Source: Herbaspirillum autotrophicum (GTDB taxonomy: Bacteria; Pseudomonadota; Gammaproteobacteria; Burkholderiales; Burkholderiaceae_D). From it: a stretch of 64,000 nt of DNA. Of the stretch, positions 1 through 11,135 are shown in pieces. Below the pieces are notes generated by a model that saw only the letters and a program-made list of their open reading frames with translations, was not told where the DNA came from and did not search any database. Made by a program: the position numbers and the translations under genes. The stretch lies in NCBI RefSeq assembly GCF_001189915.1, contig NZ_LFLS01000026.1, forward strand, positions 1 to 64,000, written 5' to 3'. Position 1 is the stretch's first letter. Every line of letters begins with the position of its first letter.

Positions 1-1122
1 GCGAATACCTCTGACTGCTTCGCCCGCTCTTATCTGGATGCGCGGCAAAAATTTCTTGGCGCTGCCAGCACTGCCGGTGCGCAACTGGAAGCGATCCGCT
101 TGCCCGGATATCAGGGCCGCGATGGCGAAGCGCTGTATCTCGATGTGGCGCTGCTCGGCAATGCCGACGCCGCGCGCCTGCTGCTGGTGACGTCGGCCAC
201 GCACGGTGCCGAAGGTTATTGCGGTTCCGGCGGTCAGGTCAGTCTGCTGGCCGACGACAGTATCCGCGCGCGGCTGGCGCAAGCCGATACGGCGATGCTG
301 CTGGTGCATGCGGTCAACCCTTACGGCTTTTCGCATTGTCATCGGACCAACGAAGACAACATTGATCTCAATCGCAATTGCATTGATTTCAGCGCCGCCA
401 GAAAGGCCAATCCCGGTTATGCCGGGTTGCATCCGCTGTTGTTGCCGGCGAGCTGGCCGCCGACGCCGGCCAACGTGGCGCAGTTGCAGGATTGGATTGC
501 CGCCCATGGCGAGTTGACCTATCAGGCCACGGTGGTCGGCGGCCAATATGATTTTCCGGATGGCCTGTTCTATGGCGGCACGCAAGCCAGTTGGAGCAGC
601 AATACCTTGCTCGATGTGATGACACGCTACAGTGCCGGGCGCGAACAACTGGCGTGGATCGATATCCACACCGGCCTCGGCGCGCGCGGCCATGGCGAAA
701 AAATCTATGCCGGCCGGCAAGATGCGGCAGAGCTGGCGCGTGCCAAGGCATGGTGGGGCGCGGATGTATTCGCGCCGTTCGACCCCGGCTCCGGTTCCAG
801 CTCGACCGAGATCGCCGGGCCGGTCTCGGGTCTGGCGTATCGTTTGCCGCGCTGGCAAGCCGGGCAACTGGCCGTGACGTCGATGGCGCTGGAGTTCGGC
901 ACCGTACCGTTACCGGAGATGTTGCACGCCTTGCGCGGCGATAACTGGTTACGCCAATTTCCGGCCGCGGCCAGTGCGGCCGATGCCCACACCATCCGGG
1001 AAGCCATGCTGGCGGCATTTTATTGCGATCAGGAGGACTGGAAGGGCATGATCGTCGGCCAGCTCAAGACTTCGGTGGTGCAGGCGCTGGCCGGTTTGAA
1101 GGCCACGCCGGCGTCGCGCTGA
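1..1122 (+). CDS. DUF2817 family M14-like peptidase (5' partial)
   Basis: The frame is open from the first base, so the start lies just left of the window; 373 residues are visible, close to full length for DUF2817 proteins. The family is related to M14 zinc carboxypeptidases. The HGAEGYCGS segment (probable metal-binding His/Glu), the NEDNIDLNRN segment and the DIHTGLG segment with a further His support this. No membrane segment is visible. The aminotransferase starts 53 bp downstream on the same strand, so the two may be co-transcribed. The substrate is unknown; peptide or amide hydrolysis feeding the aminotransferase is only a guess. Confidence 0.75.
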   Translation, partial: ANTSDCFARSYLDARQKFLGAASTAGAQLEAIRLPGYQGRDGEALYLDVALLGNADAARLLLVTSATHGAEGYCGSGGQVSLLADDSIRARLAQADTAMLLVHAVNPYGFSHCHRTNEDNIDLNRNCIDFSAARKANPGYAGLHPLLLPASWPPTPANVAQLQDWIAAHGELTYQATVVGGQYDFPDGLFYGGTQASWSSNTLLDVMTRYSAGREQLAWIDIHTGLGARGHGEKIYAGRQDAAELARAKAWWGADVFAPFDPGSGSSSTEIAGPVSGLAYRLPRWQAGQLAVTSMALEFGTVPLPEMLHALRGDNWLRQFPAAASAADAHTIREAMLAAFYCDQEDWKGMIVGQLKTSVVQALAGLKATPASR

Positions 1123-1174
1123 CGCGGCGCATTTCACGTCACTTATTTTATTTTTATCAAGACAAGGAAACACC

Positions 1175-2365
1175 ATGCTGGAAAATCTGCAGCCCGCCGC
1201 CGGCGATGCGCTGATTGCGCTGATGGGCCAATTTCGTGCCGATGCGCGCAATGACAAGATCGATGTCGGCGTCGGCATCTATCGCGATGAGCACGGCCGC
1301 ACGCCTGTCATGCAAGCCGTCAGGCAAGCCGAGCAACGCTTGTTCGATGAACAGCAAACCAAGGCTTACGTGGGGCTGGCCGGCGATCTGCGATTCAATG
1401 CGGCGACGGCCGATCTGGTATTCGGCGATGCCGTGGCACGCCAACAGGATCGGGTACGGGCGGTGCAAACCACTGGTGGTTGCGGTGCCTTGCGCGCGCT
1501 GCTGGATCTGGTCGCGGTCAGTCGCCCGGACGCCACCGTCTGGCTGAGTGACCCGACCTGGCTCAATCACTATCCGCTGGTCAATGCCGCGCGCCTGAAG
1601 GTAGCGGTCTATCCGTATTTTGACGCTGTTACGCAAACGGTGAATATCGATGCCATGCTGGCTTGCCTGTCCCAACTGGGACCAGCCGACGTGGTGTTAC
1701 TGCACGGTGCTTGCCATAATCCGAGCGGGACCGATCTCAGCGATGAGCAATGGTTGCAGGTGGCAGAGCTGGCAGCGCAACGCGGTTTCCTGCCGTTCGT
1801 CGATCTGGCCTATCAGGGGTTGGGGCGCGGTCTGGATGCCGATGCATTCAGCGTGCGCAGTCTGGCGGCGCGAGTGCCGGAATTGCTGGTAGCAGTGTCG
1901 TGTTCAAAGAACTTCGGTTTGTATCGGGAGCGCGTCGGGTGCGCCATGATCGTGCATCAGCAGGCGGCGACGGCACAACTGGCGATGGAACATTTGCTGG
2001 TGGTCTTGCGCGGCAATTATTCGATGCCCCCCGATCACGGTGCGGCGGTGGTCGCCACGATACTGAGCGATCCGGCCTTGCGTCAGTCATGGGAGCAGGA
2101 ATTGCACGGCATGCGCGCGCGCATCACGGATTTGCGGCAGGCAGTAACGGCAGGGTTTCAGCAACAGTTGGGGCACGACAAGTTTGCACACATTGGCCGT
2201 CAGCTCGGCATGTTTTCCTTGCTTGGATTGAGCAATGCCCAAGTGCAGGTACTGCGTGAACAACATGCGGTCTATATGCCGGGCGACAGCCGCACCAATA
2301 TCGCCGGTTTGCAGCACAGCCAGATTGCGCGTTTTGTGGAAGCCGTGGCGGCGGTTGCCAGATAA
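1175..2365 (+). CDS. Class I aminotransferase (aspartate/aromatic amino acid type)
   Basis: This is a fold-type I PLP aminotransferase of 396 residues, the usual length for AspC/TyrB proteins. Family marks are the N-terminal VGVGIYRDEHGRTPVM block, CHNPSG in the middle, the PLP-lysine motif SCSKNFGLYRERVG and an Arg near SRTNIAG that would bind the substrate carboxylate. The ATG at 1175 follows an AAGGAAA ribosome site. It should move amino groups between an aspartate- or aromatic-type amino acid and 2-oxoglutarate in the cytoplasm. Exact substrate preference cannot be read from sequence; no gene symbol is assigned because several paralogues usually exist. Confidence 0.85.
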   Translation: MLENLQPAAGDALIALMGQFRADARNDKIDVGVGIYRDEHGRTPVMQAVRQAEQRLFDEQQTKAYVGLAGDLRFNAATADLVFGDAVARQQDRVRAVQTTGGCGALRALLDLVAVSRPDATVWLSDPTWLNHYPLVNAARLKVAVYPYFDAVTQTVNIDAMLACLSQLGPADVVLLHGACHNPSGTDLSDEQWLQVAELAAQRGFLPFVDLAYQGLGRGLDADAFSVRSLAARVPELLVAVSCSKNFGLYRERVGCAMIVHQQAATAQLAMEHLLVVLRGNYSMPPDHGAAVVATILSDPALRQSWEQELHGMRARITDLRQAVTAGFQQQLGHDKFAHIGRQLGMFSLLGLSNAQVQVLREQHAVYMPGDSRTNIAGLQHSQIARFVEAVAAVAR

Positions 2366-2375
2366 GCATCGGCGT

Positions 2376-2412
2376 GTGTCATGCGCCACCTTCAATGGCC
2401 GGCGCATGACAC
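2376..2412. terminator. Hairpin between convergent genes
   Basis: Perfect 12-bp arms (GTGTCATGCGCC at 2376-2387 and its complement at 2401-2412) around a 13-nt loop, placed between the ends of the aminotransferase and the keto-acid cleavage gene. There is no clear T-run on either side, so termination is plausible but not proven. Confidence 0.5.
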
Positions 2413-2437
2413 CGCATCTGCCTTAAAAGCCTTTGCG

Positions 2438-3370
2438 TCAGAAGCCGGTATTGCTGGCGCCCTTCAGCTTCAGCATTTCACGCGCATCGTCCGGGGTTGC
2501 CACTTCCAGCGACAAGGCTTCGATCACGGTACGAATGCGCTTGACCTGGTCGGCATTGCTCTTGGCCAGTTGACCCGGACCATCCCACAGTGAATCTTCC
2601 AGGCCCACGCGCACGTGACCGCCGATGGCCGCCGACATGGTGGCGATCGGAATCTGACCACGGCCGGCACCCAGCACCGACCAGTAATAGTCTTCGCCGA
2701 ACAGACGGTCGGCAGTGCGCTTCATGTGCATCACATCTTCCACGTCATTGCCGATACCGCCGCGCAGACCGAATACCGATTGAATCAGAAATGGTGGTTT
2801 GATCAGGCCGCGGTCGATGAAATGCGCCGCGGTGTACAGATGGCCGATGTCATAGCATTCGATTTCGAAACGCGTCTGATTGGCGCTGCACGATTCGAGG
2901 ATGTAAGCGATGTCCTTGAACGTGTTGCGGAAAATACGGTCGTCGGATTCGGCCAGGTAGGGCTTTTCCCAGTCGTACTTGAAGTCCTTGAAACGGTTCA
3001 GCATTTCATACAGGCCGAAGTTCATCGAACCCATGTTGAGCGAAGCCACTTCCGGCTTCAGTTGCAGTGCCGGTTGCAGACGTTCTTCCACGCCCATGGT
3101 CGGCGCGCCGCCGGTAGTCAGGTTGATGACGACATTGGACGCGGCCTTGATCGCCGGCAGGAATTTGCGGAACTCGGCCGGGTCTTGCGTCGGTTTGCCG
3201 TTGACCGGATCGCGTGCGTGCAAGTGCACAATCGAAGCGCCGGCTGCGGCTGCGCCAAGGGCTGCATCGCGGATTTCATCGGGCGTGACCGGCAGGTACG
3301 GCGACATCGATGGGGTGTGGATGGCGCCGGTGACGGCGCAGGTAATGATGACTTTTTTGGGCTTGCTCAT
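2438..3370 (-). CDS. Beta-keto acid cleavage enzyme (BKACE, DUF849)
   Basis: The 310-residue product begins KKVIITCAVTGAIHTPSMSP and has the family segments ASIVHLHARDP (metal-binding His pair), NLTTGG and EVASLNMGSMNFG. BKACE proteins are Zn enzymes that condense a beta-keto acid with acetyl-CoA to give acetoacetate plus a new CoA ester; known substrates include 3-keto-5-aminohexanoate and dehydrocarnitine. It is the last gene of the minus-strand operon, 68 bp after the dehydrogenase. The pair dehydrogenase plus BKACE suggests oxidation of a 3-hydroxy acid followed by its cleavage. The substrate is an inference only. Confidence 0.88.
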   Translation of the reverse strand: MSKPKKVIITCAVTGAIHTPSMSPYLPVTPDEIRDAALGAAAAGASIVHLHARDPVNGKPTQDPAEFRKFLPAIKAASNVVINLTTGGAPTMGVEERLQPALQLKPEVASLNMGSMNFGLYEMLNRFKDFKYDWEKPYLAESDDRIFRNTFKDIAYILESCSANQTRFEIECYDIGHLYTAAHFIDRGLIKPPFLIQSVFGLRGGIGNDVEDVMHMKRTADRLFGEDYYWSVLGAGRGQIPIATMSAAIGGHVRVGLEDSLWDGPGQLAKSNADQVKRIRTVIEALSLEVATPDDAREMLKLKGASNTGF

Positions 3371-3438
3371 GCGGTTCTCCTGGTGATGATCTGGGTATGA
3401 ATCGATAGTCGATATTTGTTATTCGTGAAACGTGAATG

Positions 3439-4380
3439 CTAGACCGGTTGCTTGCGCTTGTGGCCGACCAGCGCCATCAAGCGGTTATCGCGCCAGCGTG
3501 CGCGCGCTTCCAATTGACCGGCGCTTAGTACTTCCCGCCGCTCATTTTCAATCTTTTGCAAAGTTTCTGCTTGCCACGCGTTCGGCAACTGCGTTTTCGC
3601 GACATCGCGATAGGTGTGGCCATAACGTTTGGCATAATCGAGCACGCCATCCGGCGCGTTCAGATCAATGGTTTCGAACGGGCCCATGAACGACCAGCGC
3701 AAGCCGAGACCATCCTTGAGCACGGTATCCAGATCTGCCACCGAGGCATAGCCGTTTTCATACAGATTCAAGGCTTCGTTCAACACCGCGCCCTGAATCC
3801 GGTTCAGCAGGAAGCCGGTGATTTCTTTTTTCAGCAACACCGGCGACTGGCCGGCGCGGGCATAGATATCGCGTGCGCGCTCCACCACTTCAGGCGCAGT
3901 CCACGGCGCCGGCGCCAGTTCCACCAGCGGCACCAGATACGGCGGGTTGACCGGATGCGCCACCAGCATGCGATGGCGGCCGGGCAATTCAGCCGAGAAA
4001 TCGGAAGTCGGAATCCACGAGGTGGAGCTGGTCAGGATGGTATCGGGGCCGGCCAGTTTATCCATCTCGGCAAAAATGGCGCGTTTGACTTCGACGGTTT
4101 CCTTGACGTTTTCCTGCACCAGCGCTGCGCCTTGCAAGGCTTCGGCCAGACTGCCGGCAGTGCTGATGCGCGCCAGCACCACCTCCGGCGTTTCGCTGAT
4201 CAAACCTTGCTGCGCCAGATCGCTGATGTTTTCATGCAGCAGCTTGCGGCAATTGGCCAGCGCTTCCGGCAGCGCGTCGTAAATCGCTACGCTGCAACCG
4301 GCGCGGGCAAACACGATGGCCCAGGCGCGGCCAATCAGGCCGGCGCCGACCACTGCAATTTTTTCATTCATGGCTGGCAT
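3439..4380 (-). CDS. 3-hydroxyacyl-CoA / L-carnitine dehydrogenase-like protein
   Basis: A 313-residue NAD-dependent dehydrogenase with an N-terminal Rossmann motif (VVGAGLIGRAWA), the SSTSWIPTS and HPVNPP segments of the hydroxyacyl-CoA dehydrogenase family (the His being catalytic) and a C-terminal dimerisation region (GFLLNRIQGA). Length matches lambda-crystallin and L-carnitine dehydrogenases rather than multifunctional FadB. Its ATG at 4380 follows AGGAGG by 5 nt, and the upstream SDR gene ends only 9 bp before, so the two are translated from one mRNA. It probably makes the beta-keto acid used by the BKACE next door. Confidence 0.85.
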   Translation of the reverse strand: MPAMNEKIAVVGAGLIGRAWAIVFARAGCSVAIYDALPEALANCRKLLHENISDLAQQGLISETPEVVLARISTAGSLAEALQGAALVQENVKETVEVKRAIFAEMDKLAGPDTILTSSTSWIPTSDFSAELPGRHRMLVAHPVNPPYLVPLVELAPAPWTAPEVVERARDIYARAGQSPVLLKKEITGFLLNRIQGAVLNEALNLYENGYASVADLDTVLKDGLGLRWSFMGPFETIDLNAPDGVLDYAKRYGHTYRDVAKTQLPNAWQAETLQKIENERREVLSAGQLEARARWRDNRLMALVGHKRKQPV

Positions 4381-4389
4381 CTGTGCCTC

Positions 4390-5172
4390 CTATCCCAAGT
4401 GTTCGACATTACCGCAGACCGACAGGCTTTGGCCGCTGATGGCAGCGCCGGCCGGCGAGCAGATGAAAATGATCTGGTTGGCGATATCCTGCGCCGTCAC
4501 CATTTGTCGCATCGATACCTTGGACAACAGGCGTTCGCGCATTGCTTCATGTTCGATGCCATACGATGCCGCCTTGGCGGCGATCACGCGTTCTTGCCGT
4601 TCACCGGCGACGATGCCGGGCAGGATGGCATTGACGCGAATCTTGTCCGGGCCGAGTTCCATGGCCCAGCTTTCGGTCAGGCCGATGACGCCGAATTTGG
4701 AAGCCGAGTAGGGCGTGCGCAGCGGGAAACCGAGCCGGCCGGCCGCCGATGAAATGTTGACGATGGCACCACCGCCGGCACTCTTGAGCAGCGGCACTGC
4801 ACGGCGGGTGCACAGGAACGGGCCGGTCAGGTTGACGGCAATGGTCTGGTCCCACGCCGCGAGGTCGGTGTCTTCCACCTTGGCGGTCGGGCCGGCAATG
4901 CCGGCATTGTTGACCAGCACGTCAAGGCCGCCCCATTGTTGCTTGAGATCGGCAAACATGGCGTCCACTTCTTGCTCATTGGCGACATCGGTACGGCTGA
5001 TGCTGACGCGGTCGGCAGGGAATTGCTTGCGGGCGCTGGCCAGAAAATCATCGCTGACGTCGCAGATATGCACCAGCGCGCCAGCTTCGACGAACGCAGT
5101 GGTGATTGCCAGGCCGATGCCTTGTGCGCCGGCAGTGACCACGACGCGTTTGTTTTTCAAACCGATATCCAT
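4390..5172 (-). CDS. SDR family NAD(P)-dependent oxidoreductase
   Basis: A classical short-chain dehydrogenase of 260 residues: cofactor motif TAGAQGIG near residue 13, NNAG at about residue 90, catalytic Ser in NISSAAG and the YSASK catalytic pair. An acidic residue after the second strand (ICDVSD) favours NAD over NADP. It lies between the transporter fusion and the 3-hydroxy acid dehydrogenase in the same operon, so it probably acts on the same imported compound, for example by setting stereochemistry or oxidising a second hydroxyl. The substrate is unknown. Confidence 0.87.
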   Translation of the reverse strand: MDIGLKNKRVVVTAGAQGIGLAITTAFVEAGALVHICDVSDDFLASARKQFPADRVSISRTDVANEQEVDAMFADLKQQWGGLDVLVNNAGIAGPTAKVEDTDLAAWDQTIAVNLTGPFLCTRRAVPLLKSAGGGAIVNISSAAGRLGFPLRTPYSASKFGVIGLTESWAMELGPDKIRVNAILPGIVAGERQERVIAAKAASYGIEHEAMRERLLSKVSMRQMVTAQDIANQIIFICSPAGAAISGQSLSVCGNVEHLG

Positions 5173-5215
5173 GTTTCTGTGTCCTTATAAAAGTTCTGTA
5201 GAGAAGAAGGGCTGG

Positions 5216-7753
<2,538 letters not shown>

Positions 7754-7762
7754 GATACATCC

Positions 7763-8638
7763 TTATTCGAAGCGCTCGATGCGTTCGCCCAGCAAACCGC
7801 GCGGACGGAAGATCAATACCAGCAACATCAGCAGATACATTGATGCTTCACCTGCCGGCGCATAGAACTGCACGGTGATGCCGCGCACCACGCCAACCAG
7901 CAAGGCGGCCAGTACCACTCCCCAGAAACTGCCGAGACCACCGATCACCACCACCACGAATGCGGCGGTCATGATTTCCGCACCCATTGCCGGATGCACG
8001 CCGGAGATCGGTGCGAACAACACGCCCGCCAAGCCGGCGAGGCCGACGCCGAGTACCACGATGGCGGTCATGTAGGGTTGCAGGCGAATCCCGAGCACTG
8101 CCACCATGTCCGGCTTTTGCACCCCGGCACGTACCACGCGGCCAAAGGCGGTCTTGTTGAGCAACAGCCAGATCGCGATCAGCGCCACGATCACGGTCGC
8201 CAGCATCAGCAAGCGATATTTGGAATACAGGAAATCACCGACCGCGATCTGTCCTTTGAAGGCAGTCGGGATCGATGCCGGCAGCGGCGACGCACCCCAG
8301 ATGATGCGGATCACTTGTTCCGCCACCATCGCCAGGCCGAAGGTCAGCAACAGACCCAGAATCGGATCGGCCGAGTAGAAACGGCGCAGCAGAAAGCGTT
8401 CAAAGAAAATGCCGAGGATGCCGACCAGCAGCGGCGTGATGATCAGGGCGCCGGAGAAGCCGAGATGCTTGGTGATTTCGACGGCGATGTAGGCGCCGAT
8501 GGCATAAAACGCACCATGCGCCAGATTGACGATGCCGCCGAGGCTGAAGATGAGTGACAGGCCGAGCGCGATCAGCAGGTAATAACCGCCGACCAGCAAG
8601 CCGTTCAGGATTTGTTCCAACAGGAAAACTATTTGCAT
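7763..8638 (-). CDS. livH: LivH-type branched-chain ABC permease
   Basis: A 291-residue inner-membrane permease with about eight hydrophobic helices and the LivH signature GLSLIFSLGGIVNLAHGAFYAIGAY near the N-terminus (quoted in part: IVNLAHGAFYAIGAY). It would pair with the LivM part of the downstream fusion to make the translocation channel. It follows the substrate-binding protein by 145 bp, an interval holding a strong hairpin. The alternate shadow frames here are not real. The symbol is by family; the transported compound may not be leucine. Confidence 0.9.
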   Translation of the reverse strand: MQIVFLLEQILNGLLVGGYYLLIALGLSLIFSLGGIVNLAHGAFYAIGAYIAVEITKHLGFSGALIITPLLVGILGIFFERFLLRRFYSADPILGLLLTFGLAMVAEQVIRIIWGASPLPASIPTAFKGQIAVGDFLYSKYRLLMLATVIVALIAIWLLLNKTAFGRVVRAGVQKPDMVAVLGIRLQPYMTAIVVLGVGLAGLAGVLFAPISGVHPAMGAEIMTAAFVVVVIGGLGSFWGVVLAALLVGVVRGITVQFYAPAGEASMYLLMLLVLIFRPRGLLGERIERFE

Positions 8639-8704
8639 TACTGCTCCAGAAGGGGCGGGAAGAAAACATGCCGGTGTCGTGGCTGCAACGCTGGCGGTGG
8701 CAGC

Positions 8705-8733
8705 CCCGGTTCAGGAACGCATCCTGAACCGGG
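8705..8733 (-). promoter_or_regulatory. Intercistronic hairpin between binding-protein gene and livH
   Basis: Perfect 12-bp arms (CCCGGTTCAGGA and its complement) around a 5-nt loop. No T-run follows on the minus strand, so it should not stop transcription fully. By analogy with malE-malF, it may protect the upstream message and allow more binding protein than permease to be made. Confidence 0.55.
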
Positions 8734-8783
8734 AGCAGGGCTAAAGCTGAATGCTCAAGCCGGGCGCTACGGCACAGTAATGG

Positions 8784-10046
8784 TCAGGTGCTGGCGAAGG
8801 TGCAGGCGTTTTCTTCTTTGGTCGGCGCCAGCACTTCGAGCGACTCGTTGGGTCCGGGTACGGCCGGGCCGAGCAGCATGAAGTCCCACTTGTCCTTGAT
8901 CTGGGCTTTGGGTTTCGGGGTAACGGTGTACATCTCTTGCAGCAATTGGTGATCCCAGGCGCGGTAAGTCCCTTTGCGGGCCTTGAGGATATCGAGCTGG
9001 GCACCCTTTTCGAAGTACTCGATCAGCTTGGCGGTATCGAGCGTCTTGGTTTCGGTGACGGCCTGCACGATTGAGCGGAATGCCACATATTCGCCCCATG
9101 CCTGATTTTCAGGCGGCTTGCCATACTTCTTGATGAAGTTGGCGACGAAGGCTTTCGACGACGGCGCATTGACGTCGTGGTGCCAGGTAGTCGGCCAGGT
9201 GCCGGCGAAGTTGTCGGCACCGGCACCCCATGCCACGGCGGTATCGAAACCGAAACCGGCAATCGGGTAGGGCAGACCGAACTCGGAATATTGCTTGATG
9301 AAGTTGGTGATCTGGTTACCGGCCAGATTGGAAATCACCAGATCCGGTTTGGCCTGGCGAATCTTCAGCAGGTACGGGCTGAAATCGGTGGCGTCGGTCG
9401 GCACCAGTTCATCGTTGGCGATGGTGCCGCCACCCGCGGTGACAAAGGATTTTGCCGCGCGCAGCAAGTCATGGCCGAACGCATAGTCAGCGCTCAAGGC
9501 GTACAGCTTCTTGCCCTTGATCAGTTTGTCATGCACCAGCGAACGGCCGCAGGCTTTGACGTAAGTCGAGTTGGCAGCTTCGATATGGAACATGAACTTG
9601 TTACAGCTCTTGCCGCGCAATTCATCGGAATTGCAGCCGGTATTCATGAACAGTTTGCGATTGCGGGCGGCGACCTGCGCGATACCGAGCGCCGAGGCGG
9701 AGGAAATTTCACCGATCAGGACGGCGGCACCGTCGCGTTCCAGCAAGCGTTGCGCCTTGGACGACGCGGTCGGCGGGTTGACCGAATCTTCCGAAATCAA
9801 TGTCAGTTGACGCCCGAGCAAGCCGCCGGCCTTGTTCACTTCTTCCACAGCCATGGTGATGCTCATCACGGCATATTCGCCGAGCGGACCGAGAAAGCCG
9901 GTGCGCGGTGTCAGGTGACCGATGATGATCTTGTCCGACTGGGCGCGCACGATGGCGGGGAAACCGAGGGCCGAAGCGCCGGCCAGACCTGCTCCTGCTT
10001 TCAGAATGGTGCGGCGTTTGGATGATAGAACCTTGTCTTGCTCCAT
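8784..10046 (-). CDS. ABC transporter substrate-binding protein (Peripla_BP_6, Tat-type signal)
   Basis: A 420-residue periplasmic binding protein for a branched-chain-amino-acid-type importer. The N-terminus has twin arginines then a hydrophobic stretch (SSKRRTILKAGAGLAGASA) and an AQ cleavage region, typical of Tat export. The mature part has the HLTPRTGFLGPLGEYAV and LIGEISSASALG segments of the family. It is the first gene of the operon, placed behind a good promoter, and is followed by LivH and the LivMGF fusion. The catabolic genes further on suggest the ligand is a hydroxy or amino acid degraded by the SDR, dehydrogenase and BKACE. Confidence 0.9.
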   Translation of the reverse strand: MEQDKVLSSKRRTILKAGAGLAGASALGFPAIVRAQSDKIIIGHLTPRTGFLGPLGEYAVMSITMAVEEVNKAGGLLGRQLTLISEDSVNPPTASSKAQRLLERDGAAVLIGEISSASALGIAQVAARNRKLFMNTGCNSDELRGKSCNKFMFHIEAANSTYVKACGRSLVHDKLIKGKKLYALSADYAFGHDLLRAAKSFVTAGGGTIANDELVPTDATDFSPYLLKIRQAKPDLVISNLAGNQITNFIKQYSEFGLPYPIAGFGFDTAVAWGAGADNFAGTWPTTWHHDVNAPSSKAFVANFIKKYGKPPENQAWGEYVAFRSIVQAVTETKTLDTAKLIEYFEKGAQLDILKARKGTYRAWDHQLLQEMYTVTPKPKAQIKDKWDFMLLGPAVPGPNESLEVLAPTKEENACTFAST

Positions 10047-10215
10047 GGTGCAATTCCTCCTGATGTCCGGCGAACCGGATTGTCTCTGTCGTGAATGCCG
10101 CCTCGGGCCAGCAGGCGACCTGGGTGGCGAAAGGCTAGCTGGGTGCTGGCTCGGTCCGCCGGTCCGTTCTGCGAAGCAACACTTCGCGTTCGGTTTCTCA
10201 TGCTTATTTTTGGTT

Positions 10216-10244
10216 CATGTCATTTATTTGACATGTGATCAAAT
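10216..10244. promoter_or_regulatory. Two overlapping inverted repeats (candidate operator)
   Basis: Two perfect inverted repeats overlap in the divergent region: CATGTCA / TGACATG with 6-bp spacer at 10216-10235, and ATTTGA / TCAAAT with 7-bp spacer at 10226-10244. They cover the expected start of transcription and touch the -10 box of the transporter operon promoter, so a bound protein would block it. The adjacent GntR/FCD regulator is the obvious candidate. Confidence 0.55.
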
Positions 10245-10271
10245 GTATCCGATAGAATTGGAGCGTGTCAA
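10242..10271 (-). promoter_or_regulatory. Sigma70-type promoter of the transporter/catabolic operon
   Basis: On the minus strand there is a consensus -35 TTGACA (10266-10271), an 18-bp spacer and TACATT as -10 (10242-10247). The start of the binding-protein gene is about 190 bp downstream. The overlapping inverted repeats next to it suggest repression. Confidence 0.6.
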
Positions 10272-10349
10272 CCCACAACGCAATCGGATGAAAAGATCAG
10301 CCAGTCGCCAGCCAGGCATGTGTGCCGGCGGCAAGAGCGATCGCCCGGC

Positions 10350-10358
10350 TGCTATAAT
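10350..10358 (+). promoter_or_regulatory. -10 element of the GntR gene
   Basis: A perfect TATAAT at 10353-10358 preceded by CTGC. Transcription would begin near 10365, about 20 nt before the ATG at 10386. This decides the regulator start: an in-frame upstream start at 10320 would precede the promoter. The -35 region is weak. Confidence 0.5.
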
Positions 10359-10385
10359 CCGCCACACTTTGGGTGCCTCTTCATT

Positions 10386-11090
10386 ATGGAAAACGTCTTG
10401 TTAGCCGATCTCTCGCAGATGCGAAAAATCACGCACGCCACGCTGTCGCAGCGGGTGTATGAAGATTTGCGCGAATTACTGCTGGCCGGTCAGGTACGGC
10501 CCGGACAAAAGCTGACGCTCAAGAGTTTGTCGGAAGCGCTCGGCACCAGTCCGATGCCGGTCCGCGAAGCCATCCGCCAGTTATCGGCGGAAGGAGCGCT
10601 GGAAATTCTGCCGAACCGGGCGGTGCGGGTGCCGCTGATGACCAAGGACAAATTCCGCGAATTGCTCAAGATCCGGCTGGCGCTGGAAGGGCTGGCAGTC
10701 GAACATGCCGCCACCAACATCTCGCCCGCAGGGTTGCAGGAAGTCGCCGGTCTGCACAACACGCTGTGCGTGGAAATGCACCGCAAGAAACCGGATGTCG
10801 ATCTGATCATCCGTCTCAACAAGCAATTGCACTTCGCCGCTTATCGCGGTTCCGGCATGGCCACCCTGATTGCGCTGATTGAAAGCCTGTGGTTGCAAGT
10901 CGGTCCGGTGATCAACCTCGATTTGCGGGCCGGCTCGCGCCGCTTGTCGGAAGCACCGGCGCTGGTGCACCATGCGGCCTTGCTCAAAGGGTTGCAAGAA
11001 GGTTCGGCGGAACAGGCGCGCGCCGGTTTGTCGGGCGACTTGCTCAGTGCGGCGCAAATGATCCTGGCCGGTGACGGTCTGCCGGATTGA
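10386..11090 (+). CDS. GntR family transcriptional regulator (FCD/FadR subfamily)
   Basis: The 234-residue product has an N-terminal winged helix (SQRVYEDLRELLLAGQVRPG, then LSEALGTSPMPVREAIRQL) and a C-terminal all-helical FCD ligand domain (LLKIRLALEGLAVEHA and later His/Asp residues in HLHFAAYRGSG-like context). FCD regulators usually repress neighbouring catabolic and transport genes until a carboxylate ligand binds. It is divergent from the transporter operon and shares its regulatory region. The ATG at 10386 was chosen because a TATAAT lies just upstream; the ribosome site is weak, and ATG at 10420 is an alternative. Confidence 0.87.
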   Translation: MENVLLADLSQMRKITHATLSQRVYEDLRELLLAGQVRPGQKLTLKSLSEALGTSPMPVREAIRQLSAEGALEILPNRAVRVPLMTKDKFRELLKIRLALEGLAVEHAATNISPAGLQEVAGLHNTLCVEMHRKKPDVDLIIRLNKQLHFAAYRGSGMATLIALIESLWLQVGPVINLDLRAGSRRLSEAPALVHHAALLKGLQEGSAEQARAGLSGDLLSAAQMILAGDGLPD

Positions 11091-11135
11091 CTTTTTCTTT
11101 GCTGATCAATCTCGCCGGCAGCCCGCAACTTATCG

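Noticed and set aside
3556-4752. 398-codon plus-strand frame opposite the dehydrogenase and SDR genes
   Set aside because: Runs across the junction of two well-supported genes on the other strand; composition is that of a shadow.
10320-10385. Upstream in-frame start for the GntR regulator
   Set aside because: It precedes a perfect TATAAT at 10353, so it would not be on the transcript; the added 22 residues do not match the family.
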